This document shows, one piece after another, positions 1 to 8,129 of a stretch of 64,000 nucleotides of DNA. The DNA comes from Sporisorium sorghi. Taxonomy: Eukaryota; Basidiomycota; Ustilaginomycetes; Ustilaginales; Ustilaginaceae. The translations under genes were made by a program, and so were the position numbers. Every line of letters begins with the position of its first letter. Positions within the stretch are counted from its first letter, which is position 1. The notes beneath the pieces are model-generated. The model saw only the letters and a program-made list of their open reading frames with translations. It did no database searches and had not been told where the DNA came from. The stretch is from positions 1 through 64,000 of the forward strand of contig JALCCG010000085.1 in assembly GCA_023212695.1 (NCBI GenBank). Direction: 5' to 3'.

Positions 1-96
1 CCCCTCCGGTATCCAGTATTTGAGTTCATTGTAACATGTCCTCTTTTTTCACTGTCTACCATGAGGGGATAATACCAATAGAGGCTCTCTTTTTAT

Positions 97-726
97 TTAT
101 TTATTATTATAAGTAAGACCTGGGATTACCGTATATTCGTTAACATCAAACAGTTTGGCTTTTTTCATTGATTTAATTTTGCCTTGAGTGATTTCAATGT
201 CCCATTCTTCTCCAAAGAGCTTTTCTTCTTCAATGATTACTCTTACTCTGACCTTAAGCGTTTCCTTGGTTTGCTGAGCATCGACAATCTCATAATCAAT
301 AATGGATGGATACATACCGCCGATAGGGATCATGTCAAATCCTTCAACGGAAATTGATTTGATTAACTTATCATCACGAGTATCAAAACCTACGATATAA
401 AGCGCAATAAGGTTTTTGACTTGTGACCAGCTACTGCTTGACATATCAAGGTTTTGATTCCAGACATCTTCCTGTACGTCTGAATTACTACTCTTTATTG
501 AAACTGTTTGATTCTTTTGGTCCCAACTTACATTAGCACCCAGAGCCTTCGAGATGAAGCTTATTGGCACCATTACTCGATTGTTGCTCATCTGCGGGGC
601 AACATCCGATTTAATCTGTTCGCCATTTACGACGATCTTGATTGCTCCCTTTGCAAAGGCCATCCCTACCGCAGCTGTTAAAGCGATGACTATTGCAAAT
701 AACGAAATGAATAACTTCTTTTTCAT
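97..726 (-). CDS. Exported protein with copper amine oxidase N-terminal-type stalk domain
   Basis: Residues 1-26 form a signal peptide (MKKK followed by a hydrophobic run ending near AFAKG). Residues about 27-80 match the Copper amine oxidase N-terminal domain common in Paenibacillus surface proteins: the pattern VVNGEQIKSD, NNRVMVPISFISKALGA and VSWDQKNQTVSI is typical. In this family the domain is a beta-rich stalk and not an enzyme. The C-terminal 120 residues are not recognised; they look like a small alpha/beta exported domain. The start is supported by GGAGG seven bases upstream of the ATG. It stands alone, with no partner gene next to it, and probably acts on the outer face of the membrane or in the wall. 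Confidence 0.8.
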   Translation of the reverse strand: MKKKLFISLFAIVIALTAAVGMAFAKGAIKIVVNGEQIKSDVAPQMSNNRVMVPISFISKALGANVSWDQKNQTVSIKSSNSDVQEDVWNQNLDMSSSSWSQVKNLIALYIVGFDTRDDKLIKSISVEGFDMIPIGGMYPSIIDYEIVDAQQTKETLKVRVRVIIEEEKLFGEEWDIEITQGKIKSMKKAKLFDVNEYTVIPGLTYNNK

Positions 727-866
727 TTAATATCCCTCCACGTTAAATGTCGTACATAATAAAGACGTAAAAAATTGGATATAGTTTCAATTTTATAACC
801 AAAAAAAATTAATTTCAATCAGTTATTGTAAATACTTTTGAAAGCAATTCCTTTTTTGGGTGAACG

Positions 867-1016
867 ATGGCGTTACTTAATCTTGAAAAGCAGCAGCAGA
901 GGATACAGGCCGGCAACGCGATTAAAGACAATATCATTGACGCTTTTCATGAGATATTGGATAGGTTTCTTAGTCTCTCGGGCTATCTTCGAGTCTTGTG
1001 CGGTCTAATTCTGTGA
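867..1016 (+). CDS. Short unassigned ORF, possibly a remnant
   Basis: An ATG-started 49-residue frame beginning MALLNLEKQQQRIQAG and ending in a hydrophobic stretch. Its helical, charged start looks protein-like and its base composition is richer in GC than the flanks, but the ribosome binding site is poor. It may be the broken 5' end of a longer transferred gene. No function is proposed. Confidence 0.25.
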   Translation: MALLNLEKQQQRIQAGNAIKDNIIDAFHEILDRFLSLSGYLRVLCGLIL

Positions 1017-1125
1017 GATCGAGATTCTCAAGGTTGAATCCAATCCTTTTTATTTAGATCCTCACGGTCGGTAATTTAGATCCATAATGAATGCATTCTC
1101 TATATCGATCATGGACCACAGTAAA

Positions 1126-1166
1126 CATAAAATAAACTGTCGCCAGTAGAGTACCGACGACAGTTT
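1126..1166 (-). terminator. Rho-independent terminator of the 2107-1211 gene pair
   Basis: On the minus strand AAACTGTCG (1166-1158) pairs with CGACAGTTT (1142-1134) and is followed by ATTTTA. It lies 45 bases after the stop of the exported protein at 1211. Confidence 0.7.
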
Positions 1167-1210
1167 AAGCCTAGATAATTTCTTGAGTCTACAATGGTGG
1201 GGATTATAGG

Positions 1211-1639
1211 TTATTCAGAAATTGTCTCAATTTCAACCTCACTATCCCCTACTTGTTGGATATTAAATGTACCTATTTGTTTACCATTAATATCGTATAA
1301 AGGAATTGTTCGAACGCTATTCAAAGAAATGCTTTGTTGTTTAGACAATGCTTCTTTAGGGCTTTTGGGCGGTTCGGTTTCCAGGTCTTCTGCACGTATA
1401 TACCCGTGAGTGCCATCAACACCAATTGCTTGAATTAAATCTGGTGCTGCGTTTGATTCCACGTTTTCTGCAGATCCATACGTCTCGCCTTTCTCGTTTA
1501 CCGGGAATGTGGGAGTATGTTCTTGAGTGAGTGTACTGGCAATAGCAGAACCAAATTGCAAGCCCCCTAAAGTCACACCAAGAACAAAGGTGACACCAAG
1601 TAATACTGTTTTCTTTGTAAACTTCATTACGTTCACCAT
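1211..1639 (-). CDS. Small exported protein, family of unknown function
   Basis: 142 residues with an N-terminal membrane or signal segment (KKTVLLGVTFVLGVTLGG). The body reads as NEKGETYGSAENV, APDLIQAIGVDGTHGYIRAEDL, then PKSPKEAL and IPLYDINGKQIGTFNI. I recognise this layout as a recurring family of Bacillus/Paenibacillus secreted proteins of unknown role. The first codon lies six bases after the stop of the upstream gene and lacks a clear ribosome binding site, so it is probably translated by coupling; an alternative ATG is at residue 5. It forms an operon with the exported protein at 1646-2107. Confidence 0.75.
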   Translation of the reverse strand: MVNVMKFTKKTVLLGVTFVLGVTLGGLQFGSAIASTLTQEHTPTFPVNEKGETYGSAENVESNAAPDLIQAIGVDGTHGYIRAEDLETEPPKSPKEALSKQQSISLNSVRTIPLYDINGKQIGTFNIQQVGDSEVEIETISE

Positions 1640-1645
1640 CCAATC

Positions 1646-2107
1646 TTAATAATTTCGAATTGCAGGAGTTGTATTTATTGAGAACTCATCGTATCCGTTA
1701 CCATTATATGCTCTGGTCGAACCATTAGCTGTGTAGTTACCATTTCCACAGTTTCCACCCACAGGAATTCTCATACTCACAGTACCTGAGCCTGATGTTT
1801 CATTATAGTACCAATCATTCGAGGCACACAAACTACCATTGTAGTAGAGTTTAGTCTTTGCACCCATATAGCCAGTTGGAACACCGGTACCTGCAGGATT
1901 AGCAACATGTGCATAACCTCCAACTTGAGAGTCGCCATTATTATGTTGAATTTCGCCTTGATTTTGATAACGGTAACCGAGGATAGGGCCATATGCTTTC
2001 GCAGTGCTAAATGCTTGTGCCGCATATACAACAGACGAAATTGTTCCAATAGCCATACCCACAATGAAAACACACACAACAGTCCTTATTCGCAACTTTT
2101 TACTCAA
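1646..2107 (-). CDS. Secreted Gly/Asn/Tyr-rich protein of unknown function
   Basis: The chosen TTG start at 2107 has a very strong site (AGGAGG followed by AAGGAG) seven to eight bases upstream; a longer frame from 2170 lacks one. From this start the protein begins MSKKLRIRTVVCVFIVG, a clean signal peptide with a cut site near VVYA-AQA. The mature part (about 125 residues) is rich in Gly, Asn, Tyr and Ser, with two cysteines (SLCASND and GGNCGNG) that could form a disulfide. It is the first gene of a two-gene operon with 1211-1639. Similar pairs of exported proteins occur in related bacteria, but I know of no assigned function. Confidence 0.75.
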   Translation of the reverse strand: MSKKLRIRTVVCVFIVGMAIGTISSVVYAAQAFSTAKAYGPILGYRYQNQGEIQHNNGDSQVGGYAHVANPAGTGVPTGYMGAKTKLYYNGSLCASNDWYYNETSGSGTVSMRIPVGGNCGNGNYTANGSTRAYNGNGYDEFSINTTPAIRNY

Positions 2108-2313
2108 AATTTTGTTCTCCTTCCTCCTGGTTTGCAATTTAGATATTCCAGACAACTTCAAATCGCTCATCCTTTCTGTTTAAATATGTATTTCATAGAA
2201 TATAATACCATAATTGGAATGTTGAAGGAACCTATATTTTGTAATATGTTACAGTTCAAAGATTCTGAACAATCCAATAGAACGCTTTGCTTCGTGAGCG
2301 GCTCTAATACTAG

Positions 2314-2580
2314 AAGCATTCTAATTTTGAAAAGGTTTTTTATAAGCCAAAAGACGTAGCAGGATTAGTCGTTCGCAGTGACCATGTCCTCCATGGGAGT
2401 GCTCTTTATCGCATCTCAATATGGAAGGACAATATACTTGACTCATGGATGATTTGGGATATTTCAAAAAGCATAATGAAAAGTATTAAAATATTTAAGA
2501 TACTTTTAGCAAAGAATGCACAGATCAGTTCCTTTAGCCATGGTAACAACTATAAAACTCGTGGTTGGATGATACTATAA
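2314..2580 (+). pseudogene. Open frame without a start, probable gene remnant
   Basis: An 88-codon frame runs open between an in-frame TAG and TAA and reads like protein (SNFEKVFYKPKDVAGLV, then a Lys/Ile-rich end), but has no credible start codon or ribosome binding site. It is probably the 3' part of a lost gene. The rest of 2108-2872 is AT-rich and I see no other feature there beyond the promoter region of the 2107 gene. Confidence 0.25.
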
Positions 2581-2872
2581 TTCTTTTGAGCAGATATAAT
2601 TTACTGAAAGAAACTTAACTGTATATATATATAACGTAGAATTATGATGTTGGTTATGGATTAATTTGAAAAAATTTGAATTAATGTGATATCAATAGGT
2701 GTAGATTTCCAAATTCTTAATACCAAGAATTTATTTGTTATTAACTCCTTGAATATAAATTTCAAAAAATACAATAGAACGTCGAAAAACTCGTGTATTA
2801 GTTGCAACACGAGTAGTTCCTTTTGGTTGGGCTATTCAATGACACAACAATCCACGAAAAGCTCATATGGTA

Positions 2873-3109
2873 TTAGCCGAGAAAGATCCGGGTTAATTTT
2901 TCCTCATTAAACCCAAGAACTACTTCCTTATCGGCTCCGTTTTGTATTACCGTATAGGGAACACCTTTGATCTGACTTTTCAATTCCAGATCTGTCATTG
3001 AGGAAACATCAACCTCCTCGAATTGAAGTTGATTATTTCTCATCCATTCCTTAATACGCATACAGTAGACACAACCCTGTCGTGTATAAACTGTTACTTT
3101 CATCTCCAT
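2873..3109 (-). CDS. Glutaredoxin/NrdH-like thiol-disulfide oxidoreductase
   Basis: 78 residues, the full length of a minimal glutaredoxin fold. The redox motif C-V-Y-C is at residues 13-16 (TRQGCVYCMRIKEWM), the conserved cis-Pro follows in GVPYTVIQNG, and a Gly-rich turn (VVLGFNEEKL) closes the fold. Members reduce disulfides, often in ribonucleotide reductase, using thioredoxin reductase or low-molecular-weight thiols. No ribonucleotide reductase is nearby. AAGGAG sits nine bases before the ATG. The tRNA-Cys gene lies only 31 bases upstream on the same strand, so the two may be co-transcribed. Confidence 0.85.
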   Translation of the reverse strand: MEMKVTVYTRQGCVYCMRIKEWMRNNQLQFEEVDVSSMTDLELKSQIKGVPYTVIQNGADKEVVLGFNEEKLTRIFLG

Positions 3110-3140
3110 GAATTTGCACTCCTTTTGGTTTTTTAGAAAA

Positions 3141-3212
3141 AGGGGACACTCGGATTTGAACCGAGGATGAAGGTTTTGCAGACCTTTGCCTTAACCTCTT
3201 GGCGATATCCCC
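3141..3212 (-). tRNA. tRNA-Cys (anticodon GCA)
   Basis: The minus strand folds as a full cloverleaf. The acceptor stem is GGGGATA with TGTCCCC, the anticodon arm AAGGT-CTGCAAA-ACCTT gives anticodon GCA, and the T arm is CTCGG-TTCGAAT-CCGAG; the D stem is GCC/GGC. The discriminator base is T (U), as usual for tRNA-Cys in bacteria, and CCA is not encoded. It is the only tRNA found in the window. Confidence 0.93.
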
Positions 3213-3344
3213 TAACTTGTATAACAAAGAGTGTCTAGTCACCATAATCACAACCTGTATTCAAAAAAATCTGGATGGTTGTTGAATTATTTTCTTCTCT
3301 CACTTTAATAGTTAGTAAATTAAAGGCGAGGGAAGGAGAAGATA

Positions 3345-4280
3345 ATGATGGATTTCCACCAATTGGTTAGTTTGTTAAATCATGAGGTTTTGGATAGCAG
3401 TGATGAGAAAAACAATGGCCTCGATATGATTCATGTACATCATTTTTGGAACCGTGGAATTTTTGGATCGGGTGTGGTTATTGCAGTCTTGGATACTGGA
3501 ATTGACATGAGTCATGAAGATCTGAAGGAGAACGTGATAGGAGGACGAAACTTCACCCAGGATTACCAATATGACCCCATGCAATTTCAAGACGAACATG
3601 GGCACGGCACTCATGTAGCGGGCATCATTGCTGCGCGTAATGATATGATTGATATTGGTGTGTCTCCAAAGGCTAAACTATTGATTCTTAAGACTTTGGC
3701 GAATAACGGGAATGGACTTATCAACAATGTAATCGAAGCTATATATTATGCCATCCTTTGGAGAGGGCCCAACGGTGAAAGAGTTAACATTATAACCATG
3801 TCGTTAGGAACTAAAGTGAATAATCCATTGCTACATGATGCTATCCGTTATGCGTTAGCGCATAATATTTCGGTTGTTGCAGCTTCCGGAAATGATGGTG
3901 ATGGACAAGTTACTCAAAAATATAGATACCCTGGTGCGTATCAGGAAGTCATCCAAGTAGGTGCTGTGAATAGCACAAAAAACTTAGCCAGGTTTTCTAA
4001 TTCAAATGAACAACTGGATCTTGTAGCCCCAGGGGAACATATTTATTCCACCTATTTGAATAATAGCTATAAGTCTCTAAGTGGCACTTCGATGGCAGCT
4101 CCTTTTGTTGCTGGTGCTCTTGCCCTTATTATTGAGGAAAGCAAAATGTTATTTAATAGAGATTTTTCTGAACAAGAGGTATACGCACAATTGATAAAAA
4201 GTACAAAGTATCTCTTTGGCCAGCCGGCCATCGAAGGAAATGGCTTACTCAATCTTTCAAGATTCCTAGTAATCGGTTAG
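3345..4280 (+). CDS. Subtilisin-like serine protease (peptidase S8), no signal peptide
   Basis: The catalytic triad is intact: Asp50 in VIAVLDTGID, His87 in HGHGTHVAG, and the Ser of SGTSMAAPFVAG near residue 250, with the oxyanion Asn region AASGNDG before it. At 311 residues with no signal peptide and only a short N-terminal extension, it resembles the intracellular subtilisins (ISP) and not the secreted pre-pro enzymes. GGAAGGAGAAG precedes the first of two ATG codons. It is transcribed away from the tRNA-Cys/glutaredoxin unit and followed by a terminator. The substrate is unknown. Confidence 0.92.
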   Translation: MMDFHQLVSLLNHEVLDSSDEKNNGLDMIHVHHFWNRGIFGSGVVIAVLDTGIDMSHEDLKENVIGGRNFTQDYQYDPMQFQDEHGHGTHVAGIIAARNDMIDIGVSPKAKLLILKTLANNGNGLINNVIEAIYYAILWRGPNGERVNIITMSLGTKVNNPLLHDAIRYALAHNISVVAASGNDGDGQVTQKYRYPGAYQEVIQVGAVNSTKNLARFSNSNEQLDLVAPGEHIYSTYLNNSYKSLSGTSMAAPFVAGALALIIEESKMLFNRDFSEQEVYAQLIKSTKYLFGQPAIEGNGLLNLSRFLVIG

Positions 4281-4379
4281 ATTGCTGAAATTCTATATTT
4301 TTCTTTGCTGTTGAGAAAGCTAAGCGTATTTCAATTACTGGGCTGATTAGGATTTAAAAAGATGAAAAAAGAGAAAAGG

Positions 4380-4416
4380 CTAAAGTCTCTGAATCCCGGA
4401 GATTTTAGTCTTTTTT
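4380..4416 (+). terminator. Rho-independent terminator after the subtilisin gene
   Basis: CTAAAGTCTC (4380-4389) pairs with GAGATTTTAG (4399-4408), with one G-T pair, and is followed by TCTTTTTT. Confidence 0.8.
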
Positions 4417-4529
4417 ATATACGGACCATCTGTTTCTCTAATATCGACATCATAAGGTATGATGAAGCAAATATAGATCTTACGACAAGATGATGAATGA
4501 TTGAGGAATATTAAGGGGGAGACAAGGAA

Positions 4530-4760
4530 ATGGTAGCAGGTATTGAAATGGTAAGTTCGATGCTCTGGACCATGGCGGGGTTACTTTTAGTTTTGATCCC
4601 CATAAAATTTTATATAGAAAGGGAACAATGGTGTGAATTTTTCGCTGTATACTTTAGCGGCGAGAATGGTGAATTTCGGAAGGTTGCTATAGCCGGAATC
4701 AGTGGTGCAATTGTTATTGTTGTTGTCGGTTTGTCATTTCTCTACCAAATAACCAATTGA
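4530..4760 (+). CDS. Small two-helix membrane protein
   Basis: 76 residues with two hydrophobic helices, about 10-26 (LWTMAGLLLVLIPIKF) and 52-72 (IAGISGAIVIVVVGLSF), separated by a charged loop (YIEREQWCEFFAVYFSGENG). The start is preceded by GGGGGAGACAAGG. The next gene starts 17 bases on, so the two form an operon. No family is recognised. Confidence 0.6.
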   Translation: MVAGIEMVSSMLWTMAGLLLVLIPIKFYIEREQWCEFFAVYFSGENGEFRKVAIAGISGAIVIVVVGLSFLYQITN

Positions 4761-4777
4761 TTAAGGAGGTTTTTTAG

Positions 4778-5026
4778 ATGAACAAAGAAAAGAAAATCAG
4801 ATCTATTGGGGAAAAGGTAAGTGCACGATATAAATCGTTCTTTAACCAAAAGTTAGAGCGAGTGCATTCTGCTTGGATTCCGTACATTCAAGCAGATGGT
4901 GAGATGCTTCCCATATATGATCCAGGTACCATAAGTGGTCAAAAAGAAGCTACCAGCAAGTACAAAGCCCTCAAACTAGCTGAAAAAACTAGGGATGAAC
5001 TTGTTTCCCGTTCGAGTAAAATATGA
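4778..5026 (+). CDS. Small basic cytosolic protein, unknown
   Basis: 82 residues, hydrophilic and rich in Lys/Glu, probably mostly helical, with a central segment WIPYIQADGEMLPIYDPG. AAGGAGG precedes the ATG. It follows the small membrane protein at 4530 after 17 bases, suggesting joint expression. It is not recognised; the gap of about 245 bases to the next gene holds nothing clear. Confidence 0.6.
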   Translation: MNKEKKIRSIGEKVSARYKSFFNQKLERVHSAWIPYIQADGEMLPIYDPGTISGQKEATSKYKALKLAEKTRDELVSRSSKI

Positions 5027-5271
5027 GCAGTTTATTCTGATCAGAAATCAGGGAATATATTGTATCCTCACTAAAGAGGTGGGATAATTCAGATTGATGA
5101 GAAAAAAGTATTGCGTAGCAAAAGGACATTAAACCTTTGACTTGATTCACGAAAAATGACTGCGGTTGAAGTGCCAAATACAGTGTCTGACAAGTTGATT
5201 GTGTGGACGCGTATGGGATAGGGATTCTTTAATCGGATCTGAAGGTAAGAATTGAAATTGAATGGAGTGCA

Positions 5272-6471
5272 GTGAATTCTATGGCTGAACCAAGCAAACA
5301 AAGAGAAGAGGGGAGCGGGATAGACAAATTGTCTATACTTGAAGATTCCCCGCTTTTCAATCTATCTTTATCTTCAAAAGAGCTTTTTCATAGCAACATG
5401 ATCGTCTGGCTGTTTCAACAATATCCGATCCTGGGAGCTGAAATTTTATCTCATTGGATCGGGGATGATGAATCGAACTATTCGCTCGAAAGAATTACGA
5501 GAGAAGAGAAAAACAGAGATATCGTTGCATATTTCCGCAGTGATACAGGAATTGAAAGAACTCTAATTATTGAAAACAAAGTAAAAAGCCATCCCAATCG
5601 ATCTCAGTTGGAGAGGTATTCGGACAATGCTGCCAAGAATGATTATTTTCTGCTTCTTAGTTTATCCATTCCAAAATATATTAAAGGTGCTTCATTTCAA
5701 TTGAACAACGGGGTCACTTGGTCGTTCTTAAGTTATGAAGAGCTGGCTAATCAACTAGAAACCCTAGTTGAGAAAATAAAGAAACTCAATTTTTACCATG
5801 CGCAAATATTAGGTGACTATGTTCAATTTATTCGGCAGCTACATCACATAAGTTACTTGGCTACTGTCGATATCGTAAATGATACATATAATTGGTATAG
5901 CACAAAACATCCACTGGTCTCCCAGCTGCGTAAACTTCGTATTCATGACTTATATTTGAAGCACATCCATGCCTATTTGGCTGATGAATTGGAAGTTACA
6001 ATGAAGTCAAGAGTCCCTAGCTTACCTCATACCAGTGAGACTGATTGGAAAGTTACCCCGGCTGGCCATTTCTTTACAAATTCAGGATTCACAAAGGGTA
6101 CGGGACTTTCGGAAATAAAATATGCTGTTGGGTTATTACGCGGAAACGTGATCATAATTGGTGTGCAATTTCAAGGAGATCAATTTAGACTTTTTATTGA
6201 ATGTGAGTCGGGGGCAAATGAAATTGCAGAAAAGCTTAATGCGGCCGGTGACTGGTTCAGGTTTAATATAGGCGGGATTACTAACAACCTAGAATACCCT
6301 TCAAAGGGAACGCTATTTAATAAGTACGGAAACACGTTTCGATATCGTTACGTGAAAATAAACTCCAACACATCTATAAAACAAATAGTAGATACGGCGG
6401 TAGAGTACATAGTTCACGCATATAATAATCAATCGGAAATTCAAGTAAAACTGGGATTGGATCCTATGTAA
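5272..6471 (+). CDS. PD-(D/E)XK nuclease superfamily protein (PDDEXK_4-like)
   Basis: The N-terminal third has the core of a PD-(D/E)XK nuclease: a helix with Glu37 (SSKELFHSNMIVWLFQQ), Asp83 in NRDIVAYFRSD, the E-N-K triad residues 101-103 in TLIIENKVKSH, then Gln112 in SQLERYSD. This order matches the PDDEXK_4 type found in phage-defence and unknown bacterial proteins. The rest (residues 130-399) is not recognised. The start is uncertain: GTG at 5272 is four bases after GGAG, and ATG at 5281 is thirteen bases after it. It is separated from the downstream operon by a strong terminator. A role in DNA cleavage, perhaps defence, is inferred. Confidence 0.75.
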   Translation: MNSMAEPSKQREEGSGIDKLSILEDSPLFNLSLSSKELFHSNMIVWLFQQYPILGAEILSHWIGDDESNYSLERITREEKNRDIVAYFRSDTGIERTLIIENKVKSHPNRSQLERYSDNAAKNDYFLLLSLSIPKYIKGASFQLNNGVTWSFLSYEELANQLETLVEKIKKLNFYHAQILGDYVQFIRQLHHISYLATVDIVNDTYNWYSTKHPLVSQLRKLRIHDLYLKHIHAYLADELEVTMKSRVPSLPHTSETDWKVTPAGHFFTNSGFTKGTGLSEIKYAVGLLRGNVIIIGVQFQGDQFRLFIECESGANEIAEKLNAAGDWFRFNIGGITNNLEYPSKGTLFNKYGNTFRYRYVKINSNTSIKQIVDTAVEYIVHAYNNQSEIQVKLGLDPM

Positions 6472-6580
6472 TTGAGTTTCTTCGATGAAGAGTATCAAGG
6501 TTGCCACGATAAATGAAACCACCTATTTCATACCACATGACATTTGTTCGATTAATTATCCCCCTATGCTTTCGTACAGT

Positions 6581-6611
6581 AAAAAGGATGGCAACAGCCA
6601 TCCTTTTTTTG
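6581..6611 (+). terminator. Strong rho-independent terminator
   Basis: AAAAAGGATGGC and GCCATCCTTTTTTT form a perfect stem with a four-base loop (AACA), ending the PD-(D/E)XK gene and isolating it from the operon at 6750. Confidence 0.85.
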
Positions 6612-6749
6612 TTTTCCTCATATCGACTGAACCATGTATACATGATTGGAATACCCTGGTGAAAATTATATAATCTATATAAAATTATTGTAGTAGAACA
6701 GCTCATAAAGAGTAAATCAGTTGTAGTATCCGGCAGGGAGGTACAGATT

Positions 6750-8078
6750 ATGGATATAGGTTTCTACAATAATGAGGTTATAAATATAAAGTCCCTTCTC
6801 CTCAGTACAGAAGATAAGGATAACGCTATTGACAGGTATAGGAAAATTGCAGAAAAAGGGCATATCACCTGCCCTTTTTGTATGGAGAAGTTATACCTGC
6901 GAGCTGGTGATGTTCGTGATATCCATCTAGCTCACCGTAGAGGTCGTACATGCCAAATTGCTAAAGCTTATGATACATACCAAGCTCAAGTTACCAGAGA
7001 AAATAAGAGACACTCAGTAATTAAAGAAATAATCTACACCGATCTTAAAGGGCAGGAGCGGTTTAAAACCGATTTAAGAGTCAAGTATGGGTATGAAGAA
7101 AAAGGCCATGAATCCTGGAAACACTACCCGGATATCTACCTTAACAAGAATGGAAGAGAGTTTGCGATCTGTCTCATTACAAATATTCATGAGATTGGTG
7201 ATACTAAGATTGTAAATTTAATTAATAAGCGAAATAAATATTTCGTAGATAAAGGGCTTGAGACCATTTGGTTTATAGAGGAGCGGGAACTGGCGTATGA
7301 TTATGATCACAGAGTATTGTTCTTATGGGAAGCCGAGTATGGCCTTGCGATAAAGACTAAGGAAGACCGCGAGTGGGATAAGCTTGTAAAAGATTTAATC
7401 GAGGAATTCCCTAATGTCAGTGTTACGGATCTTTTTGGTTATCGTTCGTACGGTTCATTAGATATTGATGTTAGAAGTTTGTATTATGTCCACTCGGAAG
7501 GGAATAACATCACAATATCTACCCATCGAATCATTTTGGATCGAAAAAAGTCACCTTACCGTGCATATGCACTAACAAAGGGATATAAACAGAATATATC
7601 ATACGCACTAATAGTTGAAGACGAAATCCTCCTCTGCGATCAAGAAATCGAGGAAAAGGCCCGCTTGGAATTTGCGAATGAAGTAGCATTCAGGGTTGAC
7701 GAACTTATGAATTACACTCTGGATGAATCCGAGTTGATTGTCACAGTTGGAGAGTCAATCGAATATAGAACTGAGGAAACCAGTAAGACGACTGATTTAA
7801 AGGAAGACCATGATAGGAGATTTTCTATTGACGAGGATACCTTATCAGAAGTCCTCGTCGTCGATATTGATTTTACTGATTATCTTTTAAAGGTTAAGAG
7901 GCGAACCATAACAGTTGCAGAAGCAAGGCAATTGAATCACTATGTAAGATTGAATAAGGGTGAGCTAATTCATTATGGTTTTACCATTCAGGCACTTTCT
8001 AAAATTATAGATGAATCGATCGGAAGAATAGATGATCCTGCAATTCGCACTTGGCTTGTTGATATTCAATACTTATAA
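6750..8078 (+). CDS. CoiA-like protein with zinc-binding N-terminus
   Basis: The first 70 residues match the N-terminal zinc-like region of competence protein CoiA-type nucleases: C41-P-F-C44 followed by a hydrophobic segment, then H59, H62 (LAHRRGRTC) and C68. Next comes the start of a nuclease-like fold, HYPDIYL (Asp128) and NGREFAICLI, where a usual E-x-Q/K pair appears replaced by I-C-L, so catalysis may be lost or use other residues. The C-terminal half (residues 200-442) is unrecognised, with many acidic residues. GGGAGG precedes the ATG. The next gene starts 51 bases later and the third overlaps it, so this is the first gene of an operon of three. Confidence 0.65.
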   Translation: MDIGFYNNEVINIKSLLLSTEDKDNAIDRYRKIAEKGHITCPFCMEKLYLRAGDVRDIHLAHRRGRTCQIAKAYDTYQAQVTRENKRHSVIKEIIYTDLKGQERFKTDLRVKYGYEEKGHESWKHYPDIYLNKNGREFAICLITNIHEIGDTKIVNLINKRNKYFVDKGLETIWFIEERELAYDYDHRVLFLWEAEYGLAIKTKEDREWDKLVKDLIEEFPNVSVTDLFGYRSYGSLDIDVRSLYYVHSEGNNITISTHRIILDRKKSPYRAYALTKGYKQNISYALIVEDEILLCDQEIEEKARLEFANEVAFRVDELMNYTLDESELIVTVGESIEYRTEETSKTTDLKEDHDRRFSIDEDTLSEVLVVDIDFTDYLLKVKRRTITVAEARQLNHYVRLNKGELIHYGFTIQALSKIIDESIGRIDDPAIRTWLVDIQYL

Positions 8079-8129
8079 ATTTCACAGGTAGTCGTTTTTA
8101 CAGAAAAATTATGGGATCATGGAGGATCT

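Noticed and set aside
1194..2359. Plus-strand frames of 71 and 150 codons
   Set aside because: They lie opposite the exported protein genes at 1211-2107, lack ribosome binding sites and have odd composition.
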